Source of the DNA: Gallionellaceae bacterium
GTDB lineage: Bacteria > Pseudomonadota > Gammaproteobacteria > Burkholderiales > Gallionellaceae
Direction: 5' to 3'
Assembly: GCA_030646595.1 (NCBI GenBank)
Contig: JAUSKS010000056.1
Coordinates: 1-6,363 of the forward strand
Length of the DNA stretch: 6,363 bases
The translations under genes and the position numbers were made by a program. The notes beneath the pieces are model-generated. The model was not told where the DNA came from. It saw only the letters and a list, made by a program, of their open reading frames with translations, and made no database searches. Below are positions 1-6,045 of the stretch, piece after piece (positions within the stretch are counted from its first letter, which is position 1; each line of letters starts with the position of its first letter).

Positions 1-1461
1 GAGGCCGCAACAACAGCTGGCAAAACAGGCTGGCTGCTTACGCTCAAAGCGCCCTGCTACGGCCCCATCATGCAATACGCCGATAACCGCGCGCTACGCG
101 AGCGCCTGTATATTGCTTATAACACTCGCGCCAGTGAATTAGCCCCGGCCAATTTTGATAACACGCCATTAATGGTACAGATACTCAAGTTGCGCAGTGA
201 AGAAGCGCAGCTGCTGGGCTTTGCCACTTATGCCGAGCTTTCTTTGGCTACCAAAATGGCCAACACAGCACAACAGGTACAAGACTTCCTGCGTGAGCTG
301 GCACAACGGGCGCGGCCTTATGCCGAACAGGATTTGCGCGAGCTGCGCGAGTTTGCCAAAAATAATCTGGGTATACACGATTTGCAATCCTGGGATGTCA
401 GCTACGCCAGCGAACATTTACGCCAGCAGCGCTATGCTTTTTCAGAACAGGAAGTGAAACAATATTTTCCGGAAGATGCCGTGCTGGCGGGCATGTTCGA
501 TCTGGTAGAAAAATTGTATGGCCTGAATATCCATGTAGCGGCTGCGCCGGTATGGCATGAGACCGTGCGCTTCTTTGATATTCGGGATGAAGGTGGCCAG
601 TTAGTGGGCCAGTTCTATCTGGATCTGTATGCGCGCAATAGCAAGCGCGGCGGCGCATGGATGGATGATGCCATTACTCGTCGTCGTACCAGCCGCGGCC
701 TGCAAATTCCAGTGGCCTATCTCAATTGTAATTTTGCTGCACCGGTCGGTGGCAGGCCTGCATTGTTCACGCATGATGAGGTTATTACCTTGTTCCATGA
801 ATTCGGTCACGGCTTGCACCATTTGCTGACCCAGGTGGAAGATTTGGGTGTGTCTGGTATTCATGGCGTACAGTGGGATGCGGTGGAATTACCCAGCCAG
901 TTCATGGAAAATTTCTGCTGGGAGTGGGAAGTGCTACAGAATATGACGCGGCATGCAGAAACGGGGCTGAAGCTGCCGCGTAGCTTGTTCAACAAAATGC
1001 TGGCAGCGAAGAATTTTCAAAGCGGGCTGCAAACCTTGCGCCAGATTGAATTTTCCCTGTTCGATATGCGCTTGCATCATGAATTTAACGCATCAGGCGG
1101 GCAGGCCATACAGCAACTGTTGGATGAAGTACGTCACGAAGTGGCGGTGCTGATCCCGCCCCCATTTACCCGTTTCCAGAATAGTTTCTCGCATATATTT
1201 GCCGGTGGCTATGCAGCGGGCTACTATAGCTACAAGTGGGCGGAGGTGTTGTCAGCCGATGCGTATAGTCTATTTGAAGAAGGCGATACGCTTAATCTGG
1301 CCATGGGGCTGCGCTTTCGTGACGAGATTCTGGCCGTCGGTGGTAGCCGCGATGCGATGGAATCTTTTGTGGCATTTCGCGGACGTGAGCCCGACATAAC
1401 TGCGCTGCTGCGGCACAGCGGTTTGTATGAACACCATGCAGGCGCGCAACACATCTCTTAG
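1..1461 (+). CDS. prlC: Oligopeptidase A (M3 zinc metallopeptidase), 5'-truncated by the window edge
   Basis: Cytosolic zinc oligopeptidase that, in its family, degrades short peptides including released signal peptides. The frame is open from base 1, and the residues before the first ATG (position 70) already match the family (a GWLLTL stretch), so that ATG is internal and the true start lies upstream. 486 residues are visible; the E. coli enzyme has about 680, so roughly 195-200 N-terminal residues are missing. The zinc motif HEFGH is at 796-810, followed by GLHH; the third ligand Glu is in the WDAVELPSQ segment (codon 886-888). The substrate-binding Gly/Tyr-rich loop FAGGYAAGYYSY is at 1198-1233. 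The C-terminus carries the family's FRGREP segment and ends at a normal place with TAG. All catalytic elements are intact. A small lipoprotein gene follows after 11 nt, probably in the same transcript. The family assignment is near certain; prlC and opdA are synonyms. Confidence 0.96.
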   Translation, partial: EAATTAGKTGWLLTLKAPCYGPIMQYADNRALRERLYIAYNTRASELAPANFDNTPLMVQILKLRSEEAQLLGFATYAELSLATKMANTAQQVQDFLRELAQRARPYAEQDLRELREFAKNNLGIHDLQSWDVSYASEHLRQQRYAFSEQEVKQYFPEDAVLAGMFDLVEKLYGLNIHVAAAPVWHETVRFFDIRDEGGQLVGQFYLDLYARNSKRGGAWMDDAITRRRTSRGLQIPVAYLNCNFAAPVGGRPALFTHDEVITLFHEFGHGLHHLLTQVEDLGVSGIHGVQWDAVELPSQFMENFCWEWEVLQNMTRHAETGLKLPRSLFNKMLAAKNFQSGLQTLRQIEFSLFDMRLHHEFNASGGQAIQQLLDEVRHEVAVLIPPPFTRFQNSFSHIFAGGYAAGYYSYKWAEVLSADAYSLFEEGDTLNLAMGLRFRDEILAVGGSRDAMESFVAFRGREPDITALLRHSGLYEHHAGAQHIS

Positions 1462-1472
1462 AAAGGGAAAGC

Positions 1473-1694
1473 ATGAATTTATCGGCTAAATGGCAAACCA
1501 TGAGTATGTTGATTACCGTAATGATGCTGACCGCCTGTGGCGAAAAGCCCGCACAGCCTCCTACTCCCCAGAGTGCTCCCGCCCATCCGTTTCAACAGCA
1601 GCAGTCGGTTTTGGACAAGAGCCGGGGCGTAGGGCAGAACCAGCAAAAAGATAATGAAGAATTACGGCAAAACGTCGAGCAGCAAACACAATAA
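1473..1694 (+). CDS. Small predicted lipoprotein, unrecognised family
   Basis: A 73-residue protein with a type II signal peptide: a short N-terminus with Lys6, a hydrophobic stretch at about residues 10-20, and the lipobox LTAC at 19-22, so Cys22 would be the lipidated residue. Residue +2 is Gly, not Asp, which in the usual rule favours outer-membrane sorting. The mature part is short (about 52 residues), Pro-rich at first and then Gln/Asn/Lys/Glu-rich with a hydrophilic, possibly helical tail; no enzymatic motif is visible. The start at 1473 is supported by an AAGGGA Shine-Dalgarno at 1463-1468 (4-nt spacing); the internal Met codons at 1500 and 1506 have none. It starts 11 nt after the oligopeptidase stop, suggesting co-transcription, and ends 4 nt from the convergent mscL stop. 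The function is unknown; a small envelope-associated protein is all that can be said. Confidence 0.78.
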   Translation: MNLSAKWQTMSMLITVMMLTACGEKPAQPPTPQSAPAHPFQQQQSVLDKSRGVGQNQQKDNEELRQNVEQQTQ

Positions 1695-1698
1695 ACGC

Positions 1699-2142
1699 TT
1701 AGTTGTTGCGTGACTTCAGTGCATCCCGTATCTCGGTCAACAAGACTACCTGCTCTGGCGGTGCAGGAAGAGGGGCAGGCGGCGCGGGTGGGATAACGGA
1801 TCGTTTGATTTTATTCATTTGTTTTACGATTAAAAAAATAATAAAAGCCAGAATAATAAAATTTATGACGATAGTAATAAAATTGCCGTAAGCCAGTACA
1901 GGGACCCCCGCTTTTTTGAGCTCAGCCAATGTTTGTGGAACACCAGATGGCCCTGCCGCGAGCTTGATAAAAAAATTGGAAAAATCCAGTTCGCCAATTA
2001 CCTTGCTGACCAAAGGCATCAGCATGTCGTTAACCAGCGAATCCACAATTTTCCCAAACGCTGCGCCTATGATAATGCCGACGGCAAGATCCATGACATT
2101 ACCTTTTAAGGCAAATTCTTTAAACTCCGATACCATAGACAT
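1699..2142 (-). CDS. mscL: Large-conductance mechanosensitive channel MscL
   Basis: Inner-membrane pentameric channel that opens under membrane tension and releases solutes during hypo-osmotic shock. The 147-residue protein begins with the amphipathic N-terminal helix ([15 protein letters not shown]) and has the hallmark pore segment [16 protein letters not shown] at about 18-33, with Gly22 and Gly26 on the pore helix. TM1 is about 16-44, a periplasmic loop about 45-84, TM2 about 85-106, then a basic KIKR patch, a Pro/Ala-rich linker (118-129) and the cytoplasmic helix LLTEIRDAL (134-142). It is about 11 residues longer than the 136-residue E. coli protein, mainly in the periplasmic loop and linker. 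The start is supported by AGGAG (complement of 2149-2153) 6 nt upstream of the ATG; Met3 lacks such a site. It is divergent from the exported-protein gene at 2236 and convergent with the lipoprotein gene. Confidence 0.97.
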   Translation of the reverse strand: MSMVSEFKEFALKGNVMDLAVGIIIGAAFGKIVDSLVNDMLMPLVSKVIGELDFSNFFIKLAAGPSGVPQTLAELKKAGVPVLAYGNFITIVINFIILAFIIFLIVKQMNKIKRSVIPPAPPAPLPAPPEQVVLLTEIRDALKSRNN

Positions 2143-2224
2143 GCGATTCTCCTTTCATATAAATACAAAAACACACAAGTCAGTTTCGTTGGCGTACTAT
2201 ATGCGGGCAATTTTTTAATTACTA

Positions 2225-2229
2225 GGGAG
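2225..2229 (+). promoter_or_regulatory. Ribosome binding site that sets the exported-protein start
   Basis: GGGAG lies 6 nt before the ATG at 2236 and 12 nt before the second in-frame ATG at 2242. The spacing favours the first ATG, giving an N-terminus of MTMKK rather than MKK. Both versions keep the same signal peptide core, so the difference is minor. Confidence 0.65.
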
Positions 2230-2235
2230 TAGACC

Positions 2236-2949
2236 ATGACCATGAAAAAGTTTTTACTGCTATCCTGTTTTTGTTTCGCCCCTTCCGCCTTGGCTGCTGA
2301 TATTACTACACTGGGAATTTTATCTCAGGCGGAGTTTCGCATTTTGTCTGAAGATTTAGGCTCAGCCTTGAGTTACAAGCCGCTCACACCAGCAGAGCCA
2401 TTAGGCATAAGCGGTTTTGATGTGGGGCTGGAAGTCACCAGCACCAGCATGAGCAAAAGTTCATCGGAATGGCTAAAGGCTACTGGCAGCACAGTTAGCG
2501 ATTTATATATTCCCAAATTACATATTGCCAAGGGTTTACCTTTTGATATGGATATTGCGGGGTTTTATTCGCGCATACCTTCCACCAATATCACGCTATA
2601 TGGTGGCGAACTGCGCTATGCAATTTTACCCGGTGGGGTGGCCGTGCCGGCAGTTGCGATACGGGGCGCGTTAACCCGGCTGAGTGGCGTTACCCAGCTT
2701 TCGCTGGACACCAAAAGCCTGGATATTTCCGTTTCTAAAGGCTTCACTTTGCTGACGCCCTATATTGGTGTCGGGCAAGTGTGGACCAACAGCACTCCCC
2801 ATGCCGGCGCGTTAACAGCAGAAAAATTTACCCAAAGTAAAGTGTTTGGCGGCATTAACATCAATTTTGGTTTGACCAATTTCGTTCTTGAGATGGATAA
2901 AACCGGGTCAACAACATCCTATGGCGCGAAGCTCGGTTTCCGCTTCTAG
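2236..2949 (+). CDS. Exported, probable outer-membrane beta-barrel protein of unrecognised family
   Basis: A 237-residue protein with a clear Sec signal peptide: Lys4-Lys5, a hydrophobic core at about 6-17 and an ALA-A cleavage site at about residue 20. The mature protein lacks further hydrophobic helices but is rich in alternating polar/hydrophobic stretches with turn residues (for example FDMDIAGFYSRI, ITLYGGELRYAIL, TPYIGVGQVWT, NFVLEMDK), as in transmembrane beta strands. It ends in YGAKLGFRF, with a C-terminal Phe of the kind recognised by the BAM machinery. By eye I count about 8-10 potential strands. I do not recognise a named family. Cys11 in LLSC resembles a lipobox, but the hydrophobic stretch before it is too short. 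The Rossmann-type gene begins 6 nt after the stop, so the two are probably co-transcribed. Upstream is a 93-nt AT-rich spacer shared with divergent mscL, in which no convincing promoter pair was found. Confidence 0.8.
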   Translation: MTMKKFLLLSCFCFAPSALAADITTLGILSQAEFRILSEDLGSALSYKPLTPAEPLGISGFDVGLEVTSTSMSKSSSEWLKATGSTVSDLYIPKLHIAKGLPFDMDIAGFYSRIPSTNITLYGGELRYAILPGGVAVPAVAIRGALTRLSGVTQLSLDTKSLDISVSKGFTLLTPYIGVGQVWTNSTPHAGALTAEKFTQSKVFGGININFGLTNFVLEMDKTGSTTSYGAKLGFRF

Positions 2950-2955
2950 AAAATA

Positions 2956-3333
2956 ATGAGTAAACAGAATATAGCTATCATCGGGCTGGGGCGGGTGGGC
3001 TCCGCATTTCTGGGTGAAATACTGCGTCTGCAGGAACGCGGAATTAATCTGGCTTATGCGGTAGAGCATGCAGACACCCCTGGTAAAGCCCAGGCGATCG
3101 CAGCAGGAATCCAGATGTTGACTATAGATGGGATGATAGCTTTAGGTAACAAGGTTGATGTTATTTTTGATTTGACTGGCAATCACGATGTGCGTAAAGA
3201 GCTTCGCAAAAAACTGGTGGCCACTCACAATGATCATACCGTCATTGCTTCCGAAACAGTGGCACGTGTGATCTGGGCACTCATTACCCAAGAAGAGTTA
3301 TTAGTGGATAAAAATAAGAAAATGGGTTATTGA
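2956..3333 (+). CDS. Stand-alone Rossmann-fold NAD(P)-binding protein, homoserine dehydrogenase N-domain-like
   Basis: A 125-residue protein made almost entirely of one nucleotide-binding domain. The first strand and dinucleotide loop read IAIIGLGRVGSAF, with GxGxxG at residues 10-15. The second strand, LAYAVE, ends in Glu37, an acidic residue that typically binds the adenine ribose and favours NAD over NADP. A later strand, VDVIFDLTGN (67-76), is like that in the NAD-binding domains of homoserine dehydrogenase and dihydrodipicolinate reductase. Both enzymes need a second, catalytic domain that is absent here (full homoserine dehydrogenase is about 310-435 residues or more), so it is unlikely to be an active dehydrogenase by itself. 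It could be an NAD-responsive regulator, a partner subunit, or a remnant; the intact frame and conserved fold speak against recent decay. It begins 6 nt after the exported-protein gene with no clear Shine-Dalgarno, suggesting translational coupling. It converges on corA with a 9-nt gap. Confidence 0.82.
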   Translation: MSKQNIAIIGLGRVGSAFLGEILRLQERGINLAYAVEHADTPGKAQAIAAGIQMLTIDGMIALGNKVDVIFDLTGNHDVRKELRKKLVATHNDHTVIASETVARVIWALITQEELLVDKNKKMGY

Positions 3334-3350
3334 ATAACACTTTTATTTTA
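3326..3350. terminator. Weak bidirectional terminator-like inverted repeat between convergent genes
   Basis: A 13-bp palindrome, GTTATTGAATAAC (3326-3338), spans the stop codon of the Rossmann gene. In the + direction it is followed by the T-rich tract ttttatttta (3341-3350). In the - direction it is followed, after a few bases, by a complementary-strand tract also rich in T (facing 3325 down to about 3304). The stem is only 5-6 bp and AT-rich, so it would be weak as an intrinsic terminator. It is the only hairpin/T-tract arrangement I found at any of the three convergent junctions. Confidence 0.3.
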
Positions 3351-4299
3351 ACCACCCCTTGCGGTGGAATATCCAGAATGGGATCACTACCGATAACAGC
3401 ATCAGTAGCAAGGCAAAAGGATAGCCCATGATCCATTCCAGTTCCGGCATATGGCGAAAATTCATGCCATAGATGGAAGCTACCAACACGGGTGGCAGCA
3501 AGGCTACCGAGGATACTGAGAACAGGCGCACGATTTTGTTCTGGTTGATGTTGATAAAACCGACAGTGGCATCCATCAGAAAATTAATCTTGTCAAACAA
3601 AAAAGCAGTATGACCATCCAGTGATTCTATATCCTGGAGAATTTGATGTACTTCTTCATTTTGTGTAGCGCTAAGTAATTTGCTGCGCATCAGGAAAGAC
3701 AGTGCCCGCCGTGTATCCATTACATTGCGCCGTATGCGCCCATTGAGGTGTTCTGCCAGCGCAATATTGGCCAGGATGTTGGTTGCATTCTGATCGTTGA
3801 GCTGGGCATTAAGCACCTTATGGCTTACTTGTCCCAGATCAGCATAGACGCTTTCCAATGCATCAGCCGAGTATTCTATATCCAGTTCATACAGGTCAAT
3901 CAGCACATCATGGCTATTTTCCATGGTTCCTAATTGGGCATGCGTGTGCATGCGCAATTGCTGAAATGCGGGTGCGTCTTGCGCATGTATACTGAACAAA
4001 ATATTGTTTGACAGCACAAAGGCAACAGCCATACTGCCTGAGGTACTTTCCTTGCCCAGCAAAAAATCCGAGCGCAGATATAGCGCATTATTTTCCTCAT
4101 AGAACCGCGCGCTGGCCTCTAGATCGCGCAAATGTTCAGGTTGAGGCAAGGTCAGGTGATAAGTTTTCTCCACCCAAGCCAGCTCTTTTTCGTTAGGCGC
4201 GATAAGGTCTATCCAAACTGGTATATTTGCAGCAGGATTATTCTCATTTAGAGTAATCTGGCTAAGTCGCCCCTTGTTAAGTATAAAAGCATTAAGCAT
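3343..4299 (-). CDS. corA: Magnesium/cobalt channel CorA
   Basis: Homopentameric inner-membrane channel for Mg2+ (also Co2+ and Ni2+) uptake. The 318-residue protein is nearly the same length as E. coli CorA (316) and similar along its whole length: an N-terminal cytoplasmic domain (about 1-250) with DLEASARFYEE early on, a long helix containing MDTRRALSFL and the VGFININQN segment, TM1 at about 260-276, the signature YGMNF at 277-281 (GMN codons at 3460-3468) followed by MPEL, TM2 at about 291-311, and the short basic tail HRKGWLK. The start is taken at 4299, which has an AGGGAG site 5 nt upstream and gives MLNAFIL, matching the E. coli start MLSAFQL; the frame extends to an ATG at 4338, but those 13 extra residues look like untranslated leader. 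It is divergent from the 541-residue protein gene and convergent with the Rossmann gene. Confidence 0.97.
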   Translation of the reverse strand: MLNAFILNKGRLSQITLNENNPAANIPVWIDLIAPNEKELAWVEKTYHLTLPQPEHLRDLEASARFYEENNALYLRSDFLLGKESTSGSMAVAFVLSNNILFSIHAQDAPAFQQLRMHTHAQLGTMENSHDVLIDLYELDIEYSADALESVYADLGQVSHKVLNAQLNDQNATNILANIALAEHLNGRIRRNVMDTRRALSFLMRSKLLSATQNEEVHQILQDIESLDGHTAFLFDKINFLMDATVGFININQNKIVRLFSVSSVALLPPVLVASIYGMNFRHMPELEWIMGYPFALLLMLLSVVIPFWIFHRKGWLK

Positions 4300-4304
4300 G
4301 GCGT

Positions 4305-4310
4305 CTCCCT
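4305..4310 (-). promoter_or_regulatory. Ribosome binding site deciding the corA start
   Basis: The complement of 4305-4310 reads AGGGAG, 5 nt upstream of the ATG at 4297-4299. No comparable site precedes the upstream in-frame ATG at 4338, so the shorter 318-residue CorA is preferred. Confidence 0.8.
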
Positions 4311-4377
4311 TACAGTTTGGTCGGCAATGCTGCCACATTGCGATAAGATATGGAATAAGGTTATAGGAAATATAAAT

Positions 4378-4405
4378 GCTATATTGTTATGAATCCTAAT
4401 CTCAA
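4378..4405 (-). promoter_or_regulatory. Candidate sigma-70 promoter for corA
   Basis: On the minus strand TTGAGA (4400-4405; 5 of 6 matches to TTGACA) is followed after 16 bp by TATAGC (4378-4383; 4 of 6 matches to TATAAT). Transcription would begin near 4371, giving a leader of about 70 nt before the corA ATG. The region is AT-rich and such matches arise easily by chance, so this is a candidate only. Its -35 box lies only about 15 bp from the start codon of the divergent 541-residue protein gene. Confidence 0.33.
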
Positions 4406-4419
4406 ACCCCCACACTACC

Positions 4420-6045
4420 ATGCTGATTCTGCCGCTGGAACCGACTGATGATCGCGCCCGACCGGCGTTTAAGGATATAGCCAGTTGCACCCGCTGGCTG
4501 GGTCAATTTCAACTCACCAATCTGCAACAAGCGCATGGTGTGTTATCCCAGGAGTTGGATGAATTCAACCGTTATCCGATGCAGGGCCTGGAACGCTGGC
4601 GTACTTTGGAGTTGTTGCGTGAAACAGTGGCTTTGATCCAGGCAGATTATGCCAAGAAATTGCTGGCTAAAAAACTTCCCTTAAGTGCAGAAGAGTTTCT
4701 CATCCTGGCTGCCATATTGAATTTGTGGCAACAAATGGTTACCGGTTACCAGCGTTGTTTACAAGGTTTATTAGCTGGCGATAAGCAATTGACGCAGTAT
4801 GGCGCGCTGCTGTGCCAGCGTTGTATGGTTTATAGCGAGCTACAGATTGCCGAGCAACTGCGCAGTGGGTATGAAGTGAATAGCCGGATATGGCAACAAC
4901 TACATGCGCTCTATTTATTCAGTGAAGAGCAAGGTTTTCAGCACAAGCCCGTAAGCGACGAACTTAAAGGCAAGGACTATGCTGTTACCTGCCACACCAT
5001 TTACATCAAAATCCTGCTGACCTGCTATGCCCGCCCGGAAGAATTAACACGTAGCCAACTGCAATTATTGGAACGCTGGCTCATACAGTGGAGTGCCATC
5101 ATTACTGTGGAATCTGACTATACGCTGAGTCAGGGAGATGCTTTGCCGCTGGCTCTGGATATGTCAGGGTCACAGGGTTTGCAAGCGTTGCGCCAGAGCA
5201 ACCCTTCGCCTGCCAGCAATATGCGTTATCTACCCATGTTGCCCTTGAGTAAATTACTGCGGGTGAAAACCGTACTTCTGCAACAAGGACAATCGCCGCA
5301 GCAATTGGAGTTAGGTGACGCGGGCAGCAGTGCAGATTGTATTGAATTGCTAACCCGATTACACCAGAACTGGTGCGAAGAGAGTAACGATTATGCACCG
5401 GGTGTCAGCTTGCCTCAAGCGCAATTATGCGCAGGCGTGGAAGAAATTTATGCGCGTATTGCCAACAAACATTTTAAGCCGCTGAGCAAAAATGCTGGCG
5501 TAGATACCGCAGAGAGCAAACAGATCGCTACTTTTGGCCGTGTATTGTCGGAAGACAAACGCCATGATCTGGCTGACTCAGACCTTGCACTGGAAACATG
5601 GATACTGGAACAAGGCAGCATGTTCAGCGCGCGCTTGATGCGTGAAGGAATGGCAGGAATGCGTCTGGGTGCGAATCAGATCGTTGCTGTACGGACTGAA
5701 AATAATCCAGCTTTTATGCTGGGCACCTTAAGTTGGGTTAGGGTTAAGCAGACTGGGCATCTGTCAGTTGGGGTGCGTTATTTGCCCGGCATGGTACAGA
5801 CCATAGTGATTAATGGCACAGGCATTAACACAGGCGCATCCAATAAATCGGTGGCTGCTCTGTTATTACCAGCGGTACCCACCTTAAAAATTCCGACCAG
5901 TTTGGTTTTGCCGCGAGGTTGGTTTGAGCCGGGCCGGATAATCGAAATGGTGCGTGCAGATCATACCAAGGCCAATGTAAAACTGGAGCTCAGCGTTGAT
6001 AAAGGGGCGGATTATGAGCGGGTTAGTTATACCTTGCTGACGTAA
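4420..6045 (+). CDS. Uncharacterised 541-residue protein with a PilZ-like C-terminal segment
   Basis: A long, soluble-looking protein without signal peptide or membrane segments. Residues 1 to about 330 are mostly helical in character, rich in Leu, Gln and Glu. Residues about 392-457 look like a PilZ-type beta barrel: a W-I-L-E strand (394-397), a small-residue turn, RLGANQIVAVR, a strand with LGTLSWVRV, and the typical closing strand LSVGVRYLPG (448-457). More beta-rich sequence runs to the end. I associate this architecture with a poorly characterised betaproteobacterial family sometimes labelled c-di-GMP-binding or PilZ-like; this is recollection and inference. The canonical RxxxR is not evident and the DxSxxG position reads QGSMFS (398-403), so ligand binding is doubtful. 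The ATG at 4420 is the only usual start after the in-frame stop at 4390-4392 that keeps the N-terminus, yet no Shine-Dalgarno precedes it. The 3' end overlaps phoR by 19 bp, tail to tail. Confidence 0.8.
   Translation: MLILPLEPTDDRARPAFKDIASCTRWLGQFQLTNLQQAHGVLSQELDEFNRYPMQGLERWRTLELLRETVALIQADYAKKLLAKKLPLSAEEFLILAAILNLWQQMVTGYQRCLQGLLAGDKQLTQYGALLCQRCMVYSELQIAEQLRSGYEVNSRIWQQLHALYLFSEEQGFQHKPVSDELKGKDYAVTCHTIYIKILLTCYARPEELTRSQLQLLERWLIQWSAIITVESDYTLSQGDALPLALDMSGSQGLQALRQSNPSPASNMRYLPMLPLSKLLRVKTVLLQQGQSPQQLELGDAGSSADCIELLTRLHQNWCEESNDYAPGVSLPQAQLCAGVEEIYARIANKHFKPLSKNAGVDTAESKQIATFGRVLSEDKRHDLADSDLALETWILEQGSMFSARLMREGMAGMRLGANQIVAVRTENNPAFMLGTLSWVRVKQTGHLSVGVRYLPGMVQTIVINGTGINTGASNKSVAALLLPAVPTLKIPTSLVLPRGWFEPGRIIEMVRADHTKANVKLELSVDKGADYERVSYTLLT

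Noticed and set aside
70..72. ATG at 70 as the start of oligopeptidase A
   Set aside because: The frame is open from base 1 and the residues before this ATG match the family, so it is an internal Met.
1916..2218. 100-codon plus-strand open frame opposite mscL
   Set aside because: It is antisense to a certain MscL gene and has no domain-like features.
2143..2235. Promoters in the mscL/exported-protein divergent spacer
   Set aside because: TTTAAT at 2214-2219 and TACTAT at 2195-2200 resemble -10 boxes, but no -35 has proper spacing, and the first would place the transcript start inside the ribosome site.
2263..2268. Lipobox-like LLSC at residues 8-11 of the exported protein
   Set aside because: The hydrophobic stretch before the Cys is only about 3-4 residues, and a better Sec cleavage site (ALA-A) follows at residue 20.
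3352..3367. CCACC/GGTGG hairpin as an intrinsic terminator for either convergent gene
   Set aside because: The stem is only 5 bp and the sequence after it on either strand is not a T run (in the minus direction it is A-rich).
4300..4338. Longer CorA beginning at the ATG complementary to 4336-4338
   Set aside because: There is no ribosome site there, whereas a good one precedes 4299, and the shorter N-terminus matches E. coli CorA.
4850..4960. Possible recoding or frameshift in the middle of the 541-residue gene
   Set aside because: The frame is continuous and composition does not change across the region, so nothing suggests a break.
5102..5398. 98-codon minus-strand open frame inside the 541-residue gene
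   Set aside because: It lies wholly within a well-supported gene and shows no recognisable motif or ribosome site; it is a shadow frame.
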